A stretch of 31,373 bases of DNA from an uncultured Prevotella sp. (GCA_900541335.1 UQJC01000022.1:1-31373), one strand, 5' to 3'; positions 7,997-15,066 are shown, numbered from the stretch's first letter. The notes: a model not told the origin generated them from the letters alone. Numbers and translations are program-made.

Positions 7997-8569
7997 ATGA
8001 AACGAAAGATATTGATGATGGGCATTGCCCTGTCTGCAAGCGTTTGTTGCATGACGTCTTGTGGAGAAAAGAAAGGTTCGGCTGAAACTGCTACAACCGA
8101 CAGTGTAGAGGTCAGTACGTCTGAAGCCAAAGTTCATTCCGAGCAGTCGTTGCGAAACAATTACACGGCTAAGTTGGGTGGAAAAACGTACGACGTCCTT
8201 GTTCATCGTGTTGCTGATGCAAGTTTGCCCCAGGTGGCAGATGAGGTTGGTAATAAGTACACGGACAATCGAGTAGATGTAACGGTTTCTTGTGAAGGCA
8301 AATTGCTGATGCAACGCAGTTTTACCAAGGATTGTTTTAGTGATTTCCTTACAGCAACGGAACGAACTGGTACCATTCTCCTTGGCATGGCCTACGACTC
8401 AGAGCGTAGTAACGCACAGACGCTTTGTTTGGGTGCACAAATCGGACAGGTTGGCATCGAGGAAGGTCCGGCTTTTATCGTCGAAATCCCCTTACAAGGT
8501 AAGGGTTCTTTCAGCATTGTGCGTGACCAGGCACAGGACACGACGGGCGATGCCGGGATGGGAGACTAA
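7997..8569 (+). CDS. DUF4738 domain lipoprotein
   Basis: The 190-residue product has a lipoprotein signal ending in MTSC (Cys22) and a Ser/Thr/Glu-rich linker, then a beta-rich domain from about residue 55. The segments LGGKTYDVLVHR, LPQVADEVGNKYTDNRV and RSFTKDCFSDFL, plus the closing FSIVRDQAQDT, agree with what I know of the Bacteroidales family DUF4738. The function is unknown; it is anchored in the envelope. The ATG at 7997 is preferred over the in-frame start at 7946 because it opens directly on the signal peptide and fits the promoter. It stands alone, convergent with the beta-barrel gene on the right. Confidence 0.75.
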   Translation: MKRKILMMGIALSASVCCMTSCGEKKGSAETATTDSVEVSTSEAKVHSEQSLRNNYTAKLGGKTYDVLVHRVADASLPQVADEVGNKYTDNRVDVTVSCEGKLLMQRSFTKDCFSDFLTATERTGTILLGMAYDSERSNAQTLCLGAQIGQVGIEEGPAFIVEIPLQGKGSFSIVRDQAQDTTGDAGMGD

Positions 8570-8656
8570 AACCTCTGATTGCTTTTCTCTTTATTGCTAA
8601 TGGGGGAAGGTCTAATCTTCCTACTTTTTAGAACAACGGATTTCTTGGAAGAAACG

Positions 8657-8707
8657 AAAGACGCGAGATAAAAGGAATTATTTATTTTCCAGTTATCTCG
8701 CGTCTTT
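8657..8707 (+). terminator. terminator between the convergent DUF4738 and beta-barrel genes
   Basis: AAAGACGCGAGATAA (8657-8671) pairs perfectly over 15 bp with TTATCTCGCGTCTTT (8693-8707). It ends in TTTTGT on the plus strand and has T-rich sequence on the minus strand too, so it probably works in both directions. Confidence 0.85.
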
Positions 8708-8793
8708 TGTATGATGTGTGTGCTATGGATTTTTGTATGTAAGGAATACCGTCATTTACTTATAACTATAACCTTATTCTGTAAGGTCGCATC

Positions 8794-10128
8794 CTACTTT
8801 CCGAGTGTAAATCTCAGCCCTGCTTCCATGTCAAACTGCCAAGGCTTATCGTGGCGGATGGAAGGAAGTGAACTTTGATCAGGTACGAAGTAAGAAACAC
8901 CCGGTTCGAAGTAAATTCCCACGTGGCGAACCAAATTAAACTGCATACCTGCCGACAAACGGAAAGAAGCCTGCCAAAGTCCTTGACCTAAATCCTTGTC
9001 TGATTCCGTTCCCGATTTGTAAGAGTCTGTGACATGGATAAGCGTTGTACTCTTTCCTTTGACACACTTCTCCAACATAAAACCAGCCGTCGCATAAGCG
9101 TTGAAAGGACGTGATTGGAAGAACGTATAAGAAGCCTGAATGGGAATGCCAACATAGTGAAGCTTCAGTGCTGTAGTGAAGTAAGACTCTGCAGAACCAG
9201 AACGAATGCCAGTCTTCAACAGCGTGTAAGTCAGTCCCGTACCGATAGACCAACGGGAGGTCAATGGCATGGTTACATTCAGACCAACTCGAACCGGAAT
9301 GTGGTGATTGATGTCCGTTTGCACTTTGCGGTTCACGTTCTTTGCAATGAGGAAGATTAGGTCAGCATCACTTGGAGAACAGATGAAATGGTTGGGACGG
9401 AACACCGTGCCGCGAGTGGTGGTCATAATAGCCTGTTTGTAATAGCCCTCGTTGAAGGTATGTTGGGCTGGCATAAAGCCACTCGAAAAAGCGAGGGTTG
9501 GTTGAAGCCGTTTTTCACGTTTGGCTCGTTGTGCAAAGGCATAGTTCGCCTTTCGGAAGGGAGAGTAATGAGAGCGTGGAGCCGCTTGACGAGTCTCTGC
9601 CTTCGTTTCTTGTGATTGACGTGCTTCGGCTGTTTCCTGTTTTTCAGCAGGCGCAACTTCCTCCTTCGTTTCCCCCTCAGCCAAGTCTGCAACGGGCATT
9701 GCTTCTGATCGTTGAGCGTAGGCAAGGGCGGGTTGTGAAGTCGGCATGTCTACTGTAGCCTGTTCCTCCATTTTCTCCTGTCGTGGAGTTGAAATCGTCT
9801 CCTTTTGAGCCAGGGTAGGAGTAGAAGATTTTGCCGGTAGAGTAGGTTGGGCAGAAGGTGCGGTCACCGATTCGACTTCCTTGGCCAGTTGTTTCGGAAG
9901 CGCGGGGTCGTTCGGGCGATCAATCAGCAAGACCATCGCCAAACAGGCCGCAGCCGAAGCGGCTGGTACAAAGAAGGCGGGACGACGCCAAAAGGGAGTC
10001 GGTGGTACAGATGGGAGAGAAGGAGCAAGTGCGCTTTCCAACTTTTCCCATCCCCCCATGGGTGGCTCCATGCGGTGGTCGGCAAATCGACGTTGCAAGT
10101 CTTTTTCCCAGTTGTTGAATTGGTTCAT
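8794..10128 (-). CDS. dual-membrane-spanning anti-sigma factor: anti-sigma-like N-terminus, TM helix, linker, outer-membrane beta-barrel (Dma family)
   Basis: The 444-residue protein has four parts. Residues 1-45 are cytoplasmic and anti-sigma-like (NWEKDLQRRFADHRMEPPMGGWEKL). Residues about 50-69 form one TM helix. Residues about 70-205 are a Pro/Glu/Gln/Ala-rich linker without predicted fold. Residues about 208-444 are an outer-membrane beta-barrel of the PorT/OMP_b-brl kind, ending in GLRFTLGK. There is no signal peptide, consistent with the N-terminus staying in the cytoplasm. The start overlaps the ECF sigma stop by 4 bp (ATGA), so the two are translated together. This matches the Dma proteins of Bacteroides thetaiotaomicron, which hold a sigma factor in the cytoplasm while sensing at the outer membrane. 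The signal sensed here is unknown. Confidence 0.8.
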   Translation of the reverse strand: MNQFNNWEKDLQRRFADHRMEPPMGGWEKLESALAPSLPSVPPTPFWRRPAFFVPAASAAACLAMVLLIDRPNDPALPKQLAKEVESVTAPSAQPTLPAKSSTPTLAQKETISTPRQEKMEEQATVDMPTSQPALAYAQRSEAMPVADLAEGETKEEVAPAEKQETAEARQSQETKAETRQAAPRSHYSPFRKANYAFAQRAKREKRLQPTLAFSSGFMPAQHTFNEGYYKQAIMTTTRGTVFRPNHFICSPSDADLIFLIAKNVNRKVQTDINHHIPVRVGLNVTMPLTSRWSIGTGLTYTLLKTGIRSGSAESYFTTALKLHYVGIPIQASYTFFQSRPFNAYATAGFMLEKCVKGKSTTLIHVTDSYKSGTESDKDLGQGLWQASFRLSAGMQFNLVRHVGIYFEPGVSYFVPDQSSLPSIRHDKPWQFDMEAGLRFTLGK

Positions 10129-10667
10129 AATTCGTGAATTTGAAGGTAATGAGTGATTTTTTCTTTTAGTAATTTCTTGGCACGTAGATATTGTGAAGCA
10201 GAAGTACTTTCTGCAATATTGAGTTTGCGTGCAATTTCAATGTGGCTCCATCCCTCAATGAGGTAAAGATTCAGTACCGTGCGGTATCCCGTGGGCAGTT
10301 CGCCAATCAACTCCATGATAGTGTCCGTGCTGATTGTCGGTGGTGGAGCGTCTTCATCGGGTGTGTCGGGTAACACTTCCACATCTTCTATGCAAAAGCG
10401 TCGTTCGCGTTCGAGGTAAGACAAGACAAAGTTGGTAAATACACGTCTTAGCCAGCCGCCTAATGAACCTTCTCCCCGATAAGTAAATTTACCGATCACC
10501 GAGAACACCTGTAAGAAACCGTCGTGAAGCAAGTCCTCAGCCTCCTCTCGTTGCCCCGTGTAACGCAAGCAGAGAGAATACATCGCCCCCGCAAAGTGCT
10601 CATAGAGCTCCTTGCGGGCCAAATTGTCATTTTGCTTTAAGCGTTCAGAGAGTTCGAGTTCGGTCAT
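10125..10667 (-). CDS. ECF-type RNA polymerase sigma factor (Das-like)
   Basis: The 180-residue protein has sigma region 2 (about 18-85, with YEHFAGAMYSLCLRYTGQREEAEDLLHDGFLQVF) and sigma region 4 (about 117-172, with LPTGYRTVLNLYLIEGWSHIEIARKLN as helix-turn-helix). The ATG at 10667 is chosen; the frame extends to a TTG at 10709, but the added residues are not sigma-like. It overlaps the beta-barrel anti-sigma gene by 4 bp, and a NigD-like lipoprotein gene lies 85 bp upstream. By analogy with B. thetaiotaomicron it should be held by the anti-sigma protein and control envelope genes, perhaps its own locus. Target promoters cannot be read here. Confidence 0.9.
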   Translation of the reverse strand: MTELELSERLKQNDNLARKELYEHFAGAMYSLCLRYTGQREEAEDLLHDGFLQVFSVIGKFTYRGEGSLGGWLRRVFTNFVLSYLERERRFCIEDVEVLPDTPDEDAPPPTISTDTIMELIGELPTGYRTVLNLYLIEGWSHIEIARKLNIAESTSASQYLRAKKLLKEKITHYLQIHEL

Positions 10668-10677
10668 GAAGTAATGC

Positions 10678-10752
10678 TTACGTCTGATAGGTTCTTTCTG
10701 CGCATGCAAACAGAAAGGAAGTACTTGTCAGAAGCAGGAAAAGTATGCGTAT
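10678..10752 (-). other. ORF resembling a tiny lipoprotein or a decayed lipoprotein start, without ATG
   Basis: Directly after the stop codon of the NigD-like gene, in the same frame, 24 codons read as a hydrophobic signal sequence ending in FACAERTYQT (lipobox-like LFAC), with a stop 10 bp before the sigma factor ATG. The first codon would be ATA, a very rare start. It could be a degraded gene start, a tiny lipoprotein with a non-standard start, or chance. Confidence 0.2.
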
Positions 10753-11433
10753 TTAGTCCTCTACCGTGATGATTTTCGGTTCACCGTATTCATTGATATA
10801 GATGAGTCGGAATTCATCCAAATCTTCGTCTTGGGGAAGTGGGAAAGACACATAGAAAGGTGGACTCCAGATGTTAGGCTTTATTCCGTTCAGATTATGG
10901 CAAATACAGAATAGTCGGTATCCTTCACTGTCAGTTACTCCCGTATCGTAAGCATTGATCAGATGCTTCTTTCCTGCAGTTAAGCTGCTTTGTACGCGGA
11001 GTTTCAAATTCAAGTGCCCCCCACCCATCCAGGCATAAACGATTTGAATTGGATCCTTTCCCAATTTTTCCATTTCAGCCTGGTTAGCCGGGTGAGCCAG
11101 CGGTTTGGTCAGTACACTGAATACTTCCTGCAGCTTAATCCACGTGTGGTTCTTTCGCTTTTCCGTGAAGTGATAGGATACGAGTAACCGTTGTCCCGTC
11201 TTCTTATCGCCATATTCGGTAAGCATGTCGCTGTTGGTAATGATGAAGGGTTCTTCCTCTTCATCCATCAGAATGCTGTAAGGATAGCGTCCCATATTCT
11301 TCTTAATCAAGGTTCCCATTCCTACCTTGTAAAAGTCCTTAGGGTCTTCCGTCGTACATGAAAGGAGAAAAAGGGCTGACAGACAAAGTAGTGCCGTATG
11401 CAGACAATGGGTGTATGAGCGTAAAGTTTTCAT
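10753..11433 (-). CDS. NigD-like lipoprotein
   Basis: The 226-residue protein begins with a lipoprotein signal (lipobox LLSC, Cys26). An N-terminal OB-like part (about 35-90, with ILMDEEEEPFIITNSDML and GQRLLVSYHFTE) and a C-terminal beta-sandwich (AWMGGGHLNLKLRVQSS, KKHLINAYDTG, FCICHNLNG) resemble NigD-like proteins of Bacteroidota. NigD1 of B. thetaiotaomicron is controlled by Dma1 and affects outer-membrane vesicle release; an adjacent sigma/Dma pair here fits that relation. The ATG at 11433 is used because it opens on the signal peptide; the frame runs on to 11646 but that part contains the promoter. A TACCTTTG -7 box lies about 105 bp upstream. Confidence 0.65.
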   Translation of the reverse strand: MKTLRSYTHCLHTALLCLSALFLLSCTTEDPKDFYKVGMGTLIKKNMGRYPYSILMDEEEEPFIITNSDMLTEYGDKKTGQRLLVSYHFTEKRKNHTWIKLQEVFSVLTKPLAHPANQAEMEKLGKDPIQIVYAWMGGGHLNLKLRVQSSLTAGKKHLINAYDTGVTDSEGYRLFCICHNLNGIKPNIWSPPFYVSFPLPQDEDLDEFRLIYINEYGEPKIITVED

Positions 11434-11536
11434 TGAGAAGGAAGTTTTCTGGGACAATCTGTATAGGGGAGTCAGAAACTGAATGAATGCCAAGCCAATG
11501 ATGGGCGTATAAGAGTTTGTAGACGATAAAGAAACG

Positions 11537-11568
11537 CAAAGGTATGGATTTCCTTGCATCGGGTCAAG
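11537..11568 (-). promoter_or_regulatory. minus-strand promoter of the NigD/sigma/Dma locus (TACCTTTG)
   Basis: On the minus strand TACCTTTG is at 11544-11537, with CTTG (one change from TTTG) at 11568-11565, 20 bp upstream. The start point would be near 11530, giving a ~97-nt leader to the NigD-like ATG. No second clear promoter is visible before the sigma gene, so all three genes may share this transcript. Confidence 0.6.
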
Positions 11569-11629
11569 AAACTTCTTAAATGAAGGTAAGCATAGAGGGT
11601 CTGATGAGTTGAAAACAAGCAATCGATTA

Positions 11630-11675
11630 AAAACCTCCCGCGTCACCGATACCGATAGGTTCGGGGCGCGGGAGG
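11630..11675 (-). terminator. terminator after the DUF6261 gene
   Basis: CCTCCCGCG (11634-11642) pairs with CGCGGGAGG (11667-11675); the adjoining A-run at 11629-11633 gives TTTTT on the minus strand. It ends the gene whose stop is at 11754 and insulates the NigD promoter. Confidence 0.8.
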
Positions 11676-11753
11676 GGAGGGTAAGGAAGTCCTTTTCACC
11701 CCTTAAGAAGAGGACTTCGTTGTCTGTTTGTCTTCAAAGCGAAGGAGCAAGCG

Positions 11754-12899
11754 TCAAGCTGGTCGGGCTTCGGTGATGATGCCCGACGACGTGTGCCCGT
11801 CTTCTTCGGGTGACGGGATGGGTTTCTTATCCGTTGGTGATTGGGAAGTGCCACTCGATGAATTGCCTGAATGGTTCCCCGTATCGTTTGGGGAGCTTCC
11901 TGAAGTCCCCGAGTTGTTGCTCGAGGTGTCACTAGGATTGTTGCCTGGGGAATGTTGCGAGTTTTCATTCGAGGGCTGGTTCGCAGTGCCGTTCCCTTCC
12001 TGTGGAGTAGGTTGAGGCTTGGGGTGCGTTCCCTGTTGTTCCGTCGGTTGATTGCTCTGGTTTCCTGGTTGGGTAGTCTGCCCTTCCGGGGTAGGCTTCT
12101 GTTCCGGCTTCACGTCCGTCACACCGCCCGATTGCTGTCCTTGCGTGTCTGCACCCGGAGCCTGGTCGGTAGGTGCTTCCTCCTTGTTCTTACTGCGTAG
12201 AGTTGCTTCGTTGATAGAGCGTTTAATCTCCACGTTACACGCATCGATGAGCGTGATGAGCTTCTCATCGTCAAGAAAGTTGCACATAGACTCAATGAAA
12301 TCAGTCAATTCAAAATAAGCTTTGTCTGTAGCCTTGCGGGCTTGTTCCAATGCGCCATTTTTGAGTTTACCCATTTCGATGCTTCGTTCCTTGAGCAGAC
12401 TCTTCACCTGTTCGTTTTGTTCCTTAAGCAGTTCGAGCGTATGCGTCAGTCCGAGTTCTTCGATATCAGCCTTCAGTTTCTCCTCTTCCAGTGCTTTGAT
12501 AAAGTTCGTGAGGATACCCGATTTCTGTCCGAGTTTCCATCGGCTGTTGATGCCATGTGCATCTACTTGCTTCTTGACACGCATTGCAGCTTCGTACTCC
12601 GGCAGTTGTGACAGGGCACAGCTGGCCAGTACAAAGTGTTTGAGGCGATAGTAGAGGCTATCACGCATGGTGTCAGCTTCATGGATGGACATTGTGAAAT
12701 CACTCTTACGGGTGATGACCAGGAAATTGTCCTCCTTTGCCAAAGCATCGTTGAACTCCTTAAGGTAAGCAAGAAATTTAGTGTTTTCAGTGCTATAGTC
12801 CTGAATCATATCCTGTATGTACGACATGAAATTGAAATGAGTGCCGTTTCTCATTTTCTCCAAGAATGAAGGAGATACGAAAACAAAAGATTGTTTCAT
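11754..12899 (-). CDS. DUF6261 family protein with long disordered C-terminal tail
   Basis: The first ~235 of 381 residues are helical, with patterns I associate with DUF6261 (LEKMRNGTHFNF near the start, later SDFTMSIHEADTMRDSLYYRLKHFV). These Bacteroidota proteins are of unknown function. Residues about 240-381 are a low-complexity tail rich in Pro, Gln, Asn, Ser, Thr and Gly, with no fold and no membrane segment. There is no signal peptide, so the protein should be cytoplasmic. The family usually ends near the helical part, so the tail is an unusual extension. The gene sits behind a ~330-nt leader with its own promoter at 13234-13265. After the stop codon the same frame stays open for 16 more codons, which may be chance. 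Confidence 0.7.
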   Translation of the reverse strand: MKQSFVFVSPSFLEKMRNGTHFNFMSYIQDMIQDYSTENTKFLAYLKEFNDALAKEDNFLVITRKSDFTMSIHEADTMRDSLYYRLKHFVLASCALSQLPEYEAAMRVKKQVDAHGINSRWKLGQKSGILTNFIKALEEEKLKADIEELGLTHTLELLKEQNEQVKSLLKERSIEMGKLKNGALEQARKATDKAYFELTDFIESMCNFLDDEKLITLIDACNVEIKRSINEATLRSKNKEEAPTDQAPGADTQGQQSGGVTDVKPEQKPTPEGQTTQPGNQSNQPTEQQGTHPKPQPTPQEGNGTANQPSNENSQHSPGNNPSDTSSNNSGTSGSSPNDTGNHSGNSSSGTSQSPTDKKPIPSPEEDGHTSSGIITEARPA

Positions 12900-12914
12900 G
12901 ATAATATCGTAATT

Positions 12915-13100
12915 TTAAAATGAATAATTTGGTTCCGTCATCTGATTGTTCGTGTGGTCCTCTCTGGTGTCGGAACTTGTTTTTCTAGTTGCTTCACGCT
13001 GCCTCTCTATTACAGGTGTCGCTTTTTTGTGTAAAGATTGGTGGGTTGTTGCCCGCCGGAAAATAGTTTTAGAGTAAGGGTGGTGAATAGAGAGTATCAC
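12915..13100 (-). CDS. possible small basic protein in the DUF6261 leader (61 codons)
   Basis: A GTG at 13100 overlaps the stop codon of an upstream 32-codon ORF (GTGA) and opens 61 codons ending 15 bp before the DUF6261 ATG. The product is hydrophilic and rich in His, Arg, Lys and Thr, with no recognised family, TM segment or signal. Tight packing between the promoter and DUF6261 is the only argument for it. It may equally be a chance frame in a structured leader. Confidence 0.25.
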   Translation of the reverse strand: MILSIHHPYSKTIFRRATTHQSLHKKATPVIERQREATRKTSSDTREDHTNNQMTEPNYSF

Positions 13101-13195
13101 CAGTTTGCTAAGAATAGCATGAAACGAAAGAAGGGGTTGTGCGTTCGTTTCGGGTCTTGGTTGCCGTAAGTGACGGCTTCCAAGGAATAGTTCAT
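13097..13195 (-). CDS. possible 32-aa peptide at the head of the DUF6261 transcript
   Basis: The ATG at 13195 lies about 32 nt after the expected start point of a strong minus-strand promoter and is preceded by the A-rich CACAACAAAG. It opens 32 codons (MNYSLEAVTYGNQDPKR...FMLFLANW). The codons from about 4 to 13 also form a stem-loop (13156-13184), so the conserved element could be RNA rather than peptide. It could be a leader peptide; no family is recognised. Confidence 0.3.
   Translation of the reverse strand: MNYSLEAVTYGNQDPKRTHNPFFRFMLFLANW
13156..13184 (-). promoter_or_regulatory. stem-loop in the 5' leader of the DUF6261 transcript
   Basis: CTTGG and GCCGT (13156-13167) pair with ACGGC and CCAAG (13173-13184) around a symmetric TT/TT internal loop and a 5-nt hairpin loop. 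No T-tract follows on the minus strand, so it is not a standard terminator. It starts some 40 nt into the predicted transcript and overlaps the 32-codon ORF. Confidence 0.5.
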
Positions 13196-13233
13196 CTTTG
13201 TTGTGTTAAGGATAGGATAGAAGATTGATAGTG

Positions 13234-13265
13234 CAAAGGTAGAACAGACTTTTGTATGTACCAAA
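13234..13265 (-). promoter_or_regulatory. complete minus-strand promoter (TTTG-20 bp-TACCTTTG)
   Basis: On the minus strand TTTG is at 13265-13262 and TACCTTTG at 13241-13234, 20 bp apart. The start point should be near 13227, so the transcript carries about 330 nt before the DUF6261 ATG at 12899. Confidence 0.75.
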
Positions 13266-13269
13266 TATT

Positions 13270-13634
13270 TTGCCTTATTTTTTATCATAAAATTATCATT
13301 TTGTGCGGTTTATTTAATTTACCTGCTTCACTGGTAGTTACTTCGAAACAGCGAGGTTGATGAAAAACCGTTTTATGAGTCTATAGAAGAAGGATTGTTG
13401 TTTGGTTGATTAACTATCTGCTGATATATAGCGATTATAGATAAATCAATAGTTGCATTGTAGTTTTGCTTCTCTCAAGAAACGAGTTTGCTGAGGATGG
13501 TCGTCGTTGTACTTCTCTCAGTATGAGGAAAGAACTCCTAGTTAAATCCAATATTGCGAATGTATGTTATTTATTAATTTCCATCTTCGTAGAAATAGCA
13601 AGCGATAAACAGGAGGACATGGGAGAAAATCGTT
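13270..13634. other. gene-free stretch
   Basis: I see no credible gene here. A plus-strand TAGTTTTG at 13461-13468 resembles a -7 box but lacks a -33 element and leads only into short frames running into the repeat array. Base composition is ordinary to AT-rich, in contrast to the GC-rich array that follows. Confidence 0.5.
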
Positions 13635-14010
13635 CGCTTGGGAATCGATCGCGAGGTGCAGGTGTGTAATGCCGTTTGCTTGGGAATCGGACGGGAGGTG
13701 TAGGTGTGCAAGTGGGTTCCGCTTGGGAATCGATCGCGAGGTGCAGGTGTGTAATGCCGTTCGATTGCGAATCGGACGGGAGGTGTAGGTGTGCAAGTGG
13801 GTTCCGCTTGCCAATCGATCGCGAGGTGCAGGTGTGTAATGCCGTTCGCTTGGGAATCGGACGGGAGGTGTAGGTGTGTAAGTGGGTTTCGCTTGGGAAT
13901 CGATCGCGAGGTGCAGGTGTGTAATGCCGTTCGCTTGGGAATCGGACGCGAGGTGTAGGTGTGCAAATGAGTTTCGCTTGCCAATTGATGGGGAGATACA
14001 GGTGTGTCAA
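13635..14010. repeat. tandem array: 85-bp unit x 4 plus a decayed fifth, each unit two related half-units
   Basis: Units start at 13635, 13720, 13805 and 13890, exactly 85 bp apart; a degenerate partial copy begins at 13975. Each unit is a 42-bp A half (core AATCGATCGCGAGGTGCAGG) and a 43-bp B half (core AATCGGACGGGAGGTGTAGG). The halves are clearly related, so an older ~42-bp repeat doubled into a higher-order unit. Differences between copies concentrate in a short patch before AATC (TTGGGAA, TTGCCAA, TTGCGAA) and at the end of the B half. There are no unique spacers, so it is not a CRISPR array. All three minus-strand frames lack stops, but 85 is not a multiple of three and no promoter serves them. 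Function unknown. Confidence 0.9.
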
Positions 14011-14122
14011 GTTGTTTGATAAGATTGCGTATCAGTCGTACTTCGTTCGTTTTTTCGCTTAGGTTGTTTGGCACGAAAAGGAATAATTGGGGTGCTTCCC
14101 TTCAGTCAACGAGTTTATTCGT

Positions 14123-14130
14123 TAAATTTG
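14123..14130 (+). promoter_or_regulatory. -7 box upstream of the glycosyltransferase gene (TAAATTTG)
   Basis: A TAnnTTTG match followed by C, about 178 bp before the ATG at 14308. No clear -33 element. It is the best promoter candidate for the glycosyltransferase-pyrC-acyltransferase group. The rest of 14011-14307 shows no gene. Confidence 0.45.
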
Positions 14131-14307
14131 CAGGGCAAAGGAGTGTAGAGGCTCGATGTGCGCTTCGGTGTGGTCGTGATATTCCTTCACTCCTGATGTA
14201 GGATGCAAGACTGAACAAGGATTTAGCCATTATATATATAATGTGTGTCAGTGTTGCCTTCCTGAATGCAAATCTGAATATATAACTCCTTACAAACCTC
14301 CCAATCA

Positions 14308-15066
14308 ATGGAAAGAAGTGATAGCGTGGTGATTATTCCCACCTACAATGAAAAAGAAAATATTGAGAATATCATCCGTGCCGTCCTCGGACTGAAGGAG
14401 CACGCTTTTCATATTCTCATCATCGACGATGGTTCACCTGACGGTACGGCCGCTATAGTGAAGCGTCTGATGGCTGACGAGTTTAAGAACGAACTTCACC
14501 TTGTAGAGCGTAAAGGTAAACTCGGACTGGGTACGGCATACATTGCGGGCTTTAAGTGGGCCATCGAACATGGCTATGACTATATTTTCGAAATGGATGC
14601 TGACTTTAGCCACGACCCGAACGACCTGCCGCGCCTTTACAACGCTTGTGCCAACGAGGGCTACGACGTAGCTATCGGTTCACGTTATGTGACGGGTGTC
14701 AATGTGGTGAACTGGCCCATGGGTCGCGTATTGATGAGCTACTATGCTTCGAAATATGTGCGTTTCGTTACGGGTGTGCCCATTCATGACACGACGGCGG
14801 GATTCAAGTGTTACCGTCGCCGAGTGTTGGAAACCATTGACCTCGATGCCATCCGCTTCAAGGGCTATGCCTTCCAGATCGAAATGAAGTTTACGGCTTA
14901 CAAGCTCGGTTTCAAGATTAAGGAAGTCTCTGTCATCTTTGTCAACCGTCAGCTGGGTACGAGCAAAATGAGTGGCGGCATCTTTGGCGAAGCTCTTTTC
15001 GGTGTGATGCGTTTGCGCTGGGCATCGATGATGGGCAAAATTAAGCCCCGCAAGGTGAATGCCTAA
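14308..15066 (+). CDS. polyprenol monophosphomannose synthase-like GT2 glycosyltransferase
   Basis: The 252-residue protein is a single GT-A domain like dolichol-phosphate mannose synthase. It shows VVIIPTYNEKENI (7-19), the nucleotide-binding IIDDGSPDGT (38-47), the metal-binding DAD (97-99, in FEMDADFSHDP), and the acceptor-loop TTAGFKCYRR. There is no membrane segment, as in short DPM1-type bacterial enzymes, which load a sugar (mannose or similar) from a nucleotide onto undecaprenyl phosphate at the inner face of the cytoplasmic membrane. The exact sugar is not readable. Dihydroorotase follows 75 bp later on the same strand with no terminator between, so cotranscription is likely. Confidence 0.9.
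   Translation: MERSDSVVIIPTYNEKENIENIIRAVLGLKEHAFHILIIDDGSPDGTAAIVKRLMADEFKNELHLVERKGKLGLGTAYIAGFKWAIEHGYDYIFEMDADFSHDPNDLPRLYNACANEGYDVAIGSRYVTGVNVVNWPMGRVLMSYYASKYVRFVTGVPIHDTTAGFKCYRRRVLETIDLDAIRFKGYAFQIEMKFTAYKLGFKIKEVSVIFVNRQLGTSKMSGGIFGEALFGVMRLRWASMMGKIKPRKVNA

Noticed and set aside
11728..12015. Acidic 95-codon plus-strand frame opposite the DUF6261 tail
   Set aside because: It is the mirror of the low-complexity tail codons; no promoter or start context supports it.
13635..14010. CRISPR array
   Set aside because: The units are contiguous with no unique spacers and no cas genes are present; it is a plain tandem repeat.
14102..14308. 68-codon minus-strand frame before the glycosyltransferase gene
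   Set aside because: It starts at the glycosyltransferase start codon on the other strand, has no promoter and no recognisable domain.
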